Positions 40,036-52,000 of a stretch of 64,000 nucleotides of DNA are shown in pieces. Position 1 is the stretch's first letter. Each line of letters begins with the position of its first letter. Below the pieces are notes generated by a model. That model made no database searches and was not told the DNA's origin. It was given only the letters and a program-made list of their open reading frames with translations. The DNA is from Symbiodinium sp. CCMP2592. Lineage: Eukaryota; Sar; Dinophyceae; Suessiales; Symbiodiniaceae. The stretch lies in assembly GCA_905221615.1 (NCBI GenBank), contig CAJNDT010004546.1, positions 51,001 to 115,000 of the forward strand, read 5' to 3'. Position numbers and translations under genes: made by a program.

Positions 40036-43000
40036 CTTAACGAAGGCTTCCCCGAAATCCGAAAGCCGAACGGCTCTGAATGGCCCTGCCTCGTCGGGAA
40101 CACCAGCTGCTGTGCCGAACTCCACCTTTCCGCTCCGAGGTGGGAGCAAGAGAACCAACGGCTTGGAGTTTGGTGATTTACTTACCTTCGGTTAGTAGGG
40201 AATGGAAGAATGGTAGTAATAGTAGTTATAATTGTACCCCATTCCTCCATTCCCTACTAACCAAAGGTCAGTTTAGGGTACAGACGGTACAGGAGTTGGA
40301 AGCCTGCCCTGCTCCGGCGCACGTAGCTAAGTCGACGGCCCCAGCCCCGAAACCTTGCGCAACCAAACGTGTCAGAGAAATCCGAGAAGCCAAGGGCGTG
40401 ATGGAGTTCATGCCGAGGAGGAGCACGCGCTGGATCGCGACCTGGTGATGAAGCCAACGGCTTGCGCTGAGCTCTGGGTAAGGGGACTTGGTTGATCGAC
40501 ATAAAGAGCTTTTGACGGCTTTATCAAAGTCTCGTTGAGCCTTGAAAACGACGAGCTTTTAAGTTACCATGGCAGAATCGCACTCTTTTTCGTTCCTACT
40601 ATGGTAACTTGAAGCTAAGTTTCTCTTCAAGAACTTAGTCCTGGCCTTCGGCAGCAGGAACGCAGTTATGAGCCTAGGGGTGTTCGCACAACGCCCGAAA
40701 GCCTAAAGGCACAAGGAGCACAGTGCAAGGGGAGCAGGGCTCCTCCCTGCGAAGATCAGGATGATTTCGAGGATGACGCGGGTTTAGGGGTTTTGGGTAT
40801 CAGGGAGGACGAGAGGACGAGAAAGGGAGGATGAGAGGATGAGAATCCATGGAGACGGCGATGATCAAAACTGTTAGCCATGGTTTGGTAAAAGATTAGA
40901 GCCTCTCCCTGAAGCCAAACCCCCGACATCCCCAACCCTGTACCTTGCCTGAACCCTAAACCGAAATGCTAAGCAATAAACCCTAAAGGGTAAACCCAAA
41001 GCCCAAACCCTGAACCAATTCTAAACCCCAATCAACCCCAACATCCAAAGCACCCAACCCCGAACCCTCAGCCATAAACCCATGGCCTTGTACGTTCTGT
41101 CCGGGTCGAAGGGCTGGCTGTTGATGGTCAAGATGTTGTTCTCCTACCGTAGGATACGTATACACATATGTGTATAAATATATATATATATAGATAGATA
41201 GATAGACAGATAGATAGATAGATATAGCATACTGCAATGTAGCGTAGTGTAAAAACCTGCCTGTCTGTTGTAGTACAATACAGTACACCAAGGTATATCG
41301 CATATTGTATTGTAGTATACTCAGCAACATAGTGTGTATCGTCACAGGTTGGATTGTATCATATGCATTATGTGGGGAAACTCTGAGGTTTATGCATCAA
41401 GCACGTTCGTCGGATTCACTCCTCATGAATTGGGGTCCGAAACGCTTTGCTACGTTTCCCGCAGCCTTTGCCAAATGACTCCCGGCCACTTGGTTTTGAA
41501 ACGCAGCTCGGGGCCATTTGCACTAGTTCTTGAGGCTCCCGTCTACTTCAATGAAGCTTTAAGTGCAACGAAATCTTCCCTTTTCGTCGCGAGGCAGCTG
41601 TTACTGAGTATGCCCATCTCTGTGCCTGTGGTGATAATGACAACCACAAGGGTCATGAAGCTGCCACGGACGAACCGGAAAGCCTTAACCCCTGAAACCC
41701 CAAAGCCCGAAACCGAACTAGGTGTCGACTTCAACAGCTCCTACTGTAAGTAAATTCGGACCCGAAAACTAAAATAAAAAATCCCAAATCGATACCTAGA
41801 TTAATTAATGCTTGCATATCATCCCCCTAAACCCTAAAGCCCCAAACCCTGAAGCCCTAAAGCCCTAAAGCCCTAAACATGAATTTCTGAAATATCATCC
41901 CAGTTCATGTCGAGGCTCTGCATCTGTGCTGCAGTCTTGATCCAGATGCAGGAAAGCAGGCTTTTGCTCAGTGCCCATCCTTGGCTAAGGGAGGCCCTGA
42001 GATCCCAGAATTTAATTTTTTTCGGGGTTTGGAGGTTTAGGGGTTTAGGGGTTTGGAGTTTGGGGGCTTAGGGTTTAGGGGTTCAGGGTGCAAACTTGGG
42101 GTTCAGGGTTTAGGGCTTGGGGTTTAGGGTTTAGTAGAGTCTTGGCTATGATGCTCCAAGGATCCAGTGATTTTTTTTTGAACGCCTTTTTCCGTGCGCA
42201 CTTTCGATAGGTTGGAATCCACGTCGTGGAAGGCCTACAACCCTTCAGCTGGCGATGTTGTCGAAACTCCCTTCAAAGTACTGTGTCTGTTCCCCTTGTG
42301 GCTCTGGCCCATCACCACTCGAACCATTGCGACCCTGGTACTGCTCATCGTCAGGCACAAGGGCGATGCACCAGGGTTGCTGTGTGCTGTCACCCATGTC
42401 GGCCACGTCATCCCAGTCCACCAGACCCGGAAATTGCCGACGACACTCTGGAAGCCCGTGATCTCTCCATATGCGGAACATGCGTAGCCAATGGGCACCG
42501 TAGATCTGCTCAATGGTGGAATCGGAGATGCCCCCTTGCAGCCAGCGCGAATGAACCATAGAGACCACATGCACTGGTACACGCGTCCCCATACTCCCTG
42601 TGTTGTAGGGCCGGTTGATCGGCTCCGCAACCTCGGAATCCCTTTCCACCTTGTCGTCCTGCATATCAAGGATCTCCGGCAACTTCTGGTAAATGGACTG
42701 CCTGAAGAGGGTGAGCCACTGAGCTCCGAAGGAGCGAACAATCTCTGCATCTGTCCGCTCTTGCCTTTTCCATTGTCCGTAGATCGACTCGAAAAGCCCA
42801 TACCCCGGTCTCGGGCCACCAGGGACCAGCAATCCCGAGGTCGGGATCATGTGGCCATGTTGCGAGCTGTTGATGGAGGTGTTCAGGCACGTGTCCCGCG
42901 TCCGTGGCACCACCCCTTCGCAACTCCATGATCCCCGTCTCTTCGGGCTGGCCAACCTCCTCCTCTATTCTAGATTCTAGGCATGCCCTCGAACGGATCA

Positions 43001-46000
43001 ACGCTCACAACCGTGTCTTGTCTGGCGCTCGCAGCCGTGACGACAAGGACGATGGCTTGGTAGTCCTCAATCGGTTCTTTGATTCGAGTCCTAACCCTGC
43101 TCCCGAAGTCCTTGTGGGATCTAGATCCTTGTGAGAATATGTTGAACCTGTCAAGGACATCTTTGAGTCCGCAGGTGTTCAAGTACTTGACCACTTCAGT
43201 GACTGATTCCGCCGCGGTGGCTTCATCCTGAAGGTTGGGCCCTCTCATCTTGAGGAACTTGAAGGCAGCCACAGTCGCCAAGCAAGACTCGAAATAGGCC
43301 TCCAATGTAGAGTGGCCCTTGTCTCTGACTGCGCCATAGGTCCAAGCTAGGTTCCCCACAAATGTCCCTCTGTCGAGACTGAACACATCAGTGGATTCCA
43401 AGACCCTATGAATGGAGTTGATCTCATTCTTCGAATCTAGAGGGATGCTCTTGTCCAGAAATACATCCGTCTTGTCTCTCCAGAGCACATATGCTCTGAT
43501 TTGAAACTTGCAGATGTAGAAGGTGCCTCGAAACCGAGCCTGGTCCAAGCTGGCGGCTTGACCACTCTCTCTGTGGCAGATGCCTTCGACGATGCAGACA
43601 AGACGCTGACTGCGTCCTCATCGCCCTTGAGGGCCGCTCTGTCCAAGAATATCCCAGCATCTCCAGCACATTCCCTACTCCAAAAAGCATCGTCTCAAAA
43701 CACTCCTTTGACATGTCCATGATGGCGCTTGGGATCCTTCGTCCTGATCTGACTGGCCTCGTCGAAATCTCCAAGCTGAAGTCTCTTGAGATTTTGATCG
43801 CCGCAGCAGCTGCGTAGACAATCTCGTCCCTAGTCGCTCTCCTTGTTGCAGGCGCGGACGGATTAACTTTCGCAGTGTACTGGAGCTGATCGAAGTAGTG
43901 AGCAGTCATCTTTCTCCATGGCGTCATCCTGGCAAGTGCGGTGACGTTGGCCTTGATCTTCTTCCGAGAGAGAGGCACCACGGGCCCGATCATACCTCTG
44001 GCTTGGACGTAGAACCCACCTACTAAGGGCATGACGTTTTGCACTGCTTCCATGGGGGAGCATGACGTTTTGCACTGCTTCCATGGGGGAGCACCTGGTG
44101 TCTTCTATCAGCATGCACATGCCTTGGGCAATCGCATTCATCATGGCATTTTTGTCGACCATTGCTCTCCTCTCCTGTTCCACCAGAATTATGCTCCTGG
44201 CTGTGACAACAAAAGGGGCTACTCTGCAGGGAGCAGCTAGAAGACTGGCGTTCTCCGTGGACCAGAGGTGACCACTTCTCTTGGCCGAAACTATCGGGTG
44301 AATCGTCTTGCAAAAGGACAGAAACTTGGCGCACCGACTGAGTTGGCCACTAGACCTACGATCTTCGCCAAGTCCTCCTGATCGACAAAAGGCGCTATCT
44401 CTGCTAGCAGCGTGATGATCTAATCACAATCCCTCGCAAGTGTTCATTCAATGTGAATTCCACGTCGTAAGATCTCTTGAGCTTGTTGGTTTTAAATTTG
44501 AAATATGGCCCAGAGTACCATGGCTCCCTGAGTCCACCGTAGAGTTCCTTATGATTGAATGGCGCCTTGTCCACGGTGAGATGCATGTAGACCGAGTCAA
44601 TGCGGACAAATGTAGACTTGTCGAGCTTGTAGTCCGTGTAGACGGGTCCACCTATGTCCACCTCGTAACCCTCGAACTTCTTGCTGAAGAAGTTCGTCAT
44701 GAACTTGTGGGAGTCTAATCCTATTCCCCATTTGTCCGGGTTGTTGTGACTCAGCATGTAAAGCCTCATCCTTGCCACCAAAGTTTTCATCCTGAACAGC
44801 TTCTCATTGGCAAGCTCAGTATTTTGAGATGGCAGAAGCTTTTGGAAGACCGTGGACCCCAAGGATTTCTTGTTGATGTCAGCTCTCACCATGGCATAGT
44901 AGTTGCAACACATGATCTTCTCGAACATGAAAGGCCTGATCGTACCATCGCTCGTCAACGATTTCCAGAGGGCCTTGAGGAACATAGATTCCTCTTCTTC
45001 CATTTCTGTATAGAACTCTGCAGACAATCCTCTGGACAGGAATCCCAACTGAGCCGCCCGCATCTTGCAAAATCTCCTCCTGAGCTTAGATGTCGCTGTA
45101 GGCGCATCGTTGCCCACCTGCAACAGTCTCCATGCAAAGACGGTCGTGTTGTCGTTGGCTTCGATGGATTGCATGATATCTTTCTCCGCATCGAACTTCA
45201 TGGTTTCCATCGCCGCCGCCAAAAGCTCTCCACATCCCCTGATGCCACCATACCTCGCCATCTTGTTGCACGCAGCTAACGCTAGGGCGTTATTGTAGGC
45301 TGCAGAAGGGATGGACATGCCCTCTATAAGGGACAAGTTCATCCCCTGCAAGCCATAAGGCATTTTGAACAAGGCCATCCAGCCCGCAGTCTCGAGCGTG
45401 CCTGCCGAAGGACACCTCTGAAGAGCCAGGGTTTTGAGCTGAGTGTAGCCTGCCAATATGGATGGCAAGTGATAGCAGTCATACTCCAGACATGCACCTG
45501 CCGCAAGATGGATCGTCGGGAAATCTTCCGCGGTGTCGGTTTGGGATGTCAATATAGGCTCATGCATGTTGGGGAATGTCTTGCCAACCAGGCCGAAAGA
45601 GCAGTCGCAGGCGTACATGCTCCCCACGAACTTGCTGCCCAAGTAACCCTCGAATGACTCTTCCGCTTTCGCTATCATTTTGAAGTTGGCATAATCTTGC
45701 TCTCTGATCTTGATCTTCTGCTCGGCGACGTTCTGGACGTCGACATCTTTTGAGTTGGCGGAAACCTCGATGGAATTGTCGCCCATGAAATAGCAGAGCA
45801 AGTTGTAAGGAGGGAACTTGACCACCTTCCCGAGGGCTGCAGCGATCTCGGTTCTTGCCACCCCATTTATCGCCTTGTTGATCTTGCTCATGATGGGGTT
45901 ATTGATCCCCTGGCTCATCATCTGAGTCTTGTTGACTTCAATAGAGTAGGCGCCGTCAAATCCGGTGATCTCCACCTTCCCACACAAGCGATAGTGATCC

Positions 46001-49000
46001 CATAGGTGTATTTTGCTCCGCGTCATCATGCATTCGATCTTGATCGCAACTGTCTTCAAGGCCTCGACTATCGAGTGAGTGTAGGGTAGCACTGGGCAAA
46101 TCCCACGCCCCCGGTCCAAGCGAACAGTGTCTTCATCTCCTGAGTTAGAGCTTCCTCTGACATTGTGACCGCGAGCCCTGCGTGCTTGCTTTTCACTGCG
46201 TTGGTCTTGGATGCTCTTGCAGACATTTTCTGGAGCAGTTTGGACAGGTAGTCCTCTGCCGTGACGTCGCGACCAGACTCTCCCTTTGGGACATTCAAGT
46301 TGGACGTCTTTGAACCCATAATCCTCTCCGGAAGATTACCGAAGTCGGGGAGCGGAGCTGCGAGGTTGTAAATGTCCACCTCTGCAGCTGCAGATAAGAA
46401 CTCGTGCGCAGAGGCTTCAGCTCTCTCGAGACCGTCAGTCGTGAAGGTCAAGATGCTCTCTCTTGAGTTAGAGTTGGTCCACAGAGGGACAGCATCTGCC
46501 ACTAAAGGCGCATTTTCGGGGCAGATGTACTTGTCGCAGCTGACTACTTCTGGGACCCAGTTCATCTGAACAGGGGCGGGTCTAAATGTCGCCCACTTCT
46601 CCAGGGAAATTGCATCGAAGCCTCCTGTTCCAATTGCGACCTTGGTCTCATCGTCCAATTCGTCATAGTTCGCGATCACCTCCCGGACATCGCCCGAACT
46701 TGGATCAATCCTGTTGATCAGGCAATCTTTGATGTACGAACCCGCAAGCTGAACCAGATGGTGGGTTGCAACTCTCCCCGGGATCTTGGAAGAACCTGAG
46801 AGCAAGGAGTGGACTGTAGGTATGAATCTTCTTGGAGAGAAGGGGTAGGATCCCTTGGACCTCGTCATTCTCATTTCTCCCAAGATCATCATTCTATCAC
46901 TTGCTTCTTTTGTGGATTCCATCAGATCTATCAGCCAGACCCAAGAGGAGGGCAGTTTCCCAGTGGAAAGCACAGCTTCCTTCAGCTTTTGGTACCTATC
47001 TTGGTGCGACTTGTGAGCTCCAAGGGCAATGAATTCTCCGACCGACAGCGCCTTCTTGCAAGCTTTCGTCACCGCTATGAAGTCGGGGGCGTTTAAAAAC
47101 CATGCTCTCAAGAAGCTTTGGGAGACTCTGTTGACCATCCCGGAAGCGTTAAAGTATCCCATCCTCTCGGCATGAAAAGATGCAGTCATCGATGAATCAT
47201 GTTCAGCGATGGCTTGAAACATGTCTCCAAAGTCTTGGACTGAGAAGACAAATGCGACTTTCTTGAACTCGAAGAATAATGCCATTGGCCGAGAAATGAA
47301 CCGCCTCCAAACCCATATACATCTGTGGATTAGAAACGAACCATGTGATGCTGGTGCATGCTGCAAAGTCGAGCATCATTGAAGTGGCCATGGCTCTGCA
47401 CAGAGCCAACGCCTTCAAGCTCATCTTGGGATGATCCCTCGCGAGTGCCATCTTCTCCGAGAAAGACAACTTTGTGATTCGACTCCTCAAAAAAGAACCT
47501 ACAACCTTGTTGAGCCTCGCGATGTGGTCACGTACTCTGGGATTCTCTCGGATCTCGTCTTCCTCTTCTCCCTCATCTCGAACTTCGAGAGGTTTTCCCT
47601 CAACTTCCTCGATGTGCTTCTCTATGTCACAATCTAGGTAGTCGTCAACATCTGAGATGGCCCCCGCATCTATGGCTTTGGAGATGGCGCCAGAATTGCG
47701 CATCTTCGTAATCCACTCCTCGACCACCTCTGGGTAATAGCCTGGATCTTTGACCATGTGAGCGAACTTCATAGCCAAGGCGCTTCTGCTAGTGCGCTTG
47801 GCTTGCCTAATCGCTCTCCGAAGATGCCTCATGGCGGTTGCGTTGGAAACAATCCTCCTATCCAGCCCAAGCTCCACTTCCAGAGACGTAGCTGTGGTGA
47901 ACTTGCCGCAATTCCTGGATGCCTTTGATCTAAGTATATCGAGTCGGTCCCTCAAGGATCCGAGGAGCATTTTCGAGGACTTGATGTCCAGGACGATCTG
48001 ATAGATCTCCGCTTGGGGCATGCGCGTGCTGTAGCCGAATGACGAGTAAGAGGGGCAACATTTCAAATCTGCCTCAGCCAGGTCGTCGACATTCGAGAAG
48101 GCAGCCAAAGCTTGGGGCATCCATTTCCTGCATCCTTCTGCGGCTTTGCCCATCATGTAGGACTCAGCAGCCGTCCCAATCAGGAGCCTCTTCTTGAAGG
48201 CTGCCGTAGCTTTGATCGTGGCCCCGGCGTTAGAGATGTTTATGACTTTGCTGTCATGGAGGCCCTTGACGTCAGGCTCTTTGGCTCTCGTAAGGAAGTC
48301 TTCAATGAAGAGTGCCTTAGCTCTTGGGTCCGAGAAATGTGTGCTTTGCCAGATTTTCTCCCTTCGCTGGAGAGAGGGCTCCAATTTTTGAAGCCCCTCG
48401 AACAGCTTCGTAGTGGCACCACTTTCTGATCTGTCATTCTCCGAATTGGGAAAGACGTGTTCTTCGGAGACATCATCTATGATCTGCGCGAGTGTCTCTG
48501 GAGGGTAGAAGGGATCCAGGGATTAGGGGTGAAGGCTGTCGGGTGAGGTTTCTCAGTCTTGGGCAGAAGACGGCGCTCCAATGCAGAATCTCAAGGGGAA
48601 AACCCTAAACCCTTGACCCTTAAACCCTAAGATCCTAGACAGTTCTCCCTCATCCCCATGCTTTCCAAATGCTAAACGAGCACTCCTGGAAAAGATTACT
48701 CAAGAGTTTGGGGTTTAGGGTTTAGGGTTTCGGCTTTAGGGCCAGCATTCACCCAAAAGAAAGCAGTGGCAAGAACAAACAGTAGTCGTTGTCGTCGTAG
48801 TGGTGGATCCAGCCGCAGCATCAGCAGTAGTAGTCGCAGTAATAGTCAGCGTCGTCATCATCAACAACAACATAACCAGACTACCAGTAGGAGCACTACT
48901 TTGTAATATTAGAAGCAGAAGCTGCAAAAGAATAAGGCGATGGTGTTGATCTCAAGAACTATGCGAAGAAACTAGAACACGGATAAGGACAGGATGCTTG

Positions 49001-52000
49001 GCTGTGGAGTGACCCCGACGCTTCTTCATAAAGGGCTACTTTCCAGAACGATGGACAACATGGTCTGATGTGCAACACATCCGAAAGCCATGATACCCCA
49101 AGATCTTGAACTTTGAAAACATATCGGATCCTCGTCAAGGCGGCCTGAAGCTTTAAGTGCGGTTGCTGGTTCCTCTGTGTGCACTCTGAATTCGTGGCGC
49201 CGGTGTCCGTTGGACCCTAACCCGAAACGCCTGAACCCTAAACTGTAAACCCTAAACCCGTAAACCCCTGAACCCTAAACCCCTAAAACCCGTGAACTGA
49301 ACCTGTAAACGTAGAAAACCCCACTAAACCCCCTGGTGGTTAGTCGGGAATGCGGGAGTGGATTATGGGGACTATTATTGGGGATTATATAGCAACTACT
49401 ATAGGGATCCATTCCCCCATTCCCTACCAAGCACCACTAAGTAAACCCCACGACCCAGCTTCTAGCTCATGGTTGGGACAGGATTAAAAACCTACAGTTT
49501 TATTCCTTATTGGGTTTAAGTACCCATAAAAGTGTGAAATGTTTCCCAACTTTGACCAAGGCTTCCGTGAGAACTTGACGGCCTCCTGCAGCACGGAGCC
49601 CTTCATCGGCACCACGGCGATCGCCTTCGGAAGGTCGCCGGTGAGAAGTTTCGGGCTTAGGATTTAGGGTGTAGGAGTTAGGGGTTTAGGGGTGTAGGGG
49701 CTTTGGAGTTTCAGGATTTAGGGTGTTGGAGTTAGGGGTTTAGGGGTGTAGGGGCTTTGGAGTTTCAGGATTTAGGGTGTTGGAGTTAGGGGTTTAGGGG
49801 TTTCGGAGTTTTTGGATTTAGGGTGTAGGTGTAGGATTTAGAGGTTTAGGGGTGTAGGGGTTTCGGAGTTTTGGGATTTAGGGTGTAGGATATAGAGGTT
49901 TAGGGGTGTAGGGGGTTTCGGAGTTGTGGGGTTTGGGGTTTAGTTTTTCAGGTTTAAGGCTTCGGGTTTGGGTGTAGAGGTTAGGGGTGTAGGGTTTGGG
50001 GCTTCGGGTTTGGTGTTTAGGAGAGTTTAAGGCTTTTGGTTTAGGGCTTGGAGTTTAGGGTCTTGGGCATCGCAAAGCTAATATTGTTCTTGCCTTCATA
50101 AACAGAGCCATGCTGCCAAAAAAAGACTTAGATGCTAAACCCCAAACCCTAAACCCCAAACCCTAAACCCCAAACCCTAAACTCCAAAACCTCAACCCTC
50201 AATTAACCCCTCAACCCCAAAACCTCACAGAAGGGTCGATCTCAAACCTAAACCCCAAACGCCTCAACCCCAAAACCCCCTAAGCCCTAAACCCCTAAAC
50301 CCCAAACGCCTCAACCCTAAACACCTAAACCAAAAACCCCAAACCCCTGCACCCTAGCCCCACTTAGGGAACCCCTAAACCCTATAGAGAGTCCACCTGA
50401 GCCAGGCCTCCGCGAAGGCGAGCTCCTTGTAGAGATCACCCAGGGTGAAGGGTCCCGCCTCATAGTCCGCTCTGCCACGGACGTCGCCTCCGTTCCTGGG
50501 TTTCTTTCGGGAGTTTAGGCTTCTTGTTGCTGTTGAGGGTTTAGAAGGCCTCTTTTTGGCGTTGAGGGCCTAGGGTTCTTATTTGGGGGTTTAGGGTTTC
50601 GGAGTTTAGGAGTTTTAGGGGTGTTTTGTGGAGTTGTTTCGGGTTTAGGAGTTTAAGCTTCTGCTTGGGAGTTACTTTAATTCTGAGGGGCAGGGGGGGT
50701 GGATTTACTGTGATTTATGTTAAGGCATTGTGATTTTTGGGGGTTTAGAATTCGAAAGGATTCTTCGGGCTTCAGGATCTAAGGTCAATGGCGCTCGAGG
50801 TTTGCAGTTACGGGTTTGGGCACTCACACTACACCCTTGACCCTAAACCCTAAACCCTAAATAAGGCTTAGGAGCTGATCCGCATGGGAATCTGCTCTTC
50901 AATGGTGATTTCAGCGGCACGCGGTTGAGGGTGCAAAGTTTAAGCTGTAGGTGTAGGGGTTAGGGGTTTGGTGTGGGGTTTGGCCTTTAGGGGTTTCGAG
51001 TTTAGGGTTTAGGGTTTAGGGGGTTCGAGGCTTCTGCTAGAATCCTTCTACAGCTTTTGCGGACAAGTGGAATGCCTCAATCTGTCTGTCTTTGTGCATG
51101 TTGCGTTATGCTATGTGCTGTGCAGGTTGCACTGCTGGGGGCTTTGGACCAGAACCTTAAACCCTGAACCCTGAAAGAGGTGGGTACAAGGCATCTGAAT
51201 AGGTCCAATCCGGCCAGGTGCATGACCGCCACATCGGCACCATGCTGCTGCAGGCCTGCAACGGGAACTCCTCCCCCCTAAACCCTAAACTTCCGTGGCC
51301 ATAAGGGTAGTTCTCGAAATTTGGACCCCCTTTTGAGGTCCCCAATGTAATACGGCACCCTTGTCAATCGGACCCAAGCAGATACCCAATCTAGAGAACT
51401 ACCCATAAGGCAGGATCGTGGGCTGAAGATTCTCTTGCTGTCCTTTGTCTCTGAGCAACGCCATACAGCTAATCCATCACGAGGCAACAATGATGATACT
51501 GATAAGATGGTGTCCAATATGGTTGAAGGTTGAAAGTGTCTGGATTCAATTAAAACTAAAGTTCATGCATATACTCTGAACTCTAAACCCTAAAATGGCT
51601 TTGGACATTAAGATCCCAGATTTCAAGAGTCTTGAGGCAAAGGCGGTCCCAAGGCTTCTGGGTGAGGGCCCTGGGATTGCGCAGTCAACCTGAAGCCAAC
51701 GAAGCCAAAAGTCTCCCCTGCAGTGAGGCTCACTTTGGTGAGCATACTTCTATATATATATATATACACACACACATCCATACATACATACATATACAGA
51801 AAAATACGTGTGTGTGTGTGTGTGTAGATATTGTACAATGGTTATACATATATATATATATATACACATATACATATGTATGTTTGTATGCTTACAACTC
51901 AAACTCTGCTTTCGAGCTGGAGGCTGCGACTCGGCAATAAGCGCTTTGATGGTTTAGGCCTCTGCAGTGTTTAGAGATCTTGGGTTCAGCCAACTTGTCG

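Larger units (their letters stand above)
42171..48511 (-). mobile_element. 6.34-kb polyadenylated RNA-derived insertion of unknown origin
   Basis: The segment is bounded by an 11-bp direct repeat and starts, on the plus strand, with nine T (42171-42179), i.e. a minus-strand poly(A). It contains one continuous run of minus-strand coding sequence with no introns, no TTTAGGG blocks and no MITEs, in sharp contrast to its surroundings. It sits in the same orientation within the 5'-nucleotidase intron between 49563 and 41996. Target-primed reverse transcription of a polyadenylated RNA is the natural explanation. The 5' end (48511) shows no dinoflagellate spliced-leader remnant, so the copy is probably 5'-truncated. 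Source could be a host mRNA, an unknown mobile element, or an RNA virus; no reverse transcriptase or clear polymerase signature was seen. Confidence 0.8.

Noticed and set aside
45700-45800. Assignment of the 6.3-kb insertion to a mononegavirus-type L gene
   Set aside because: Only GDN and overall length fit; motifs A and B and the downstream capping-domain signatures were not found.
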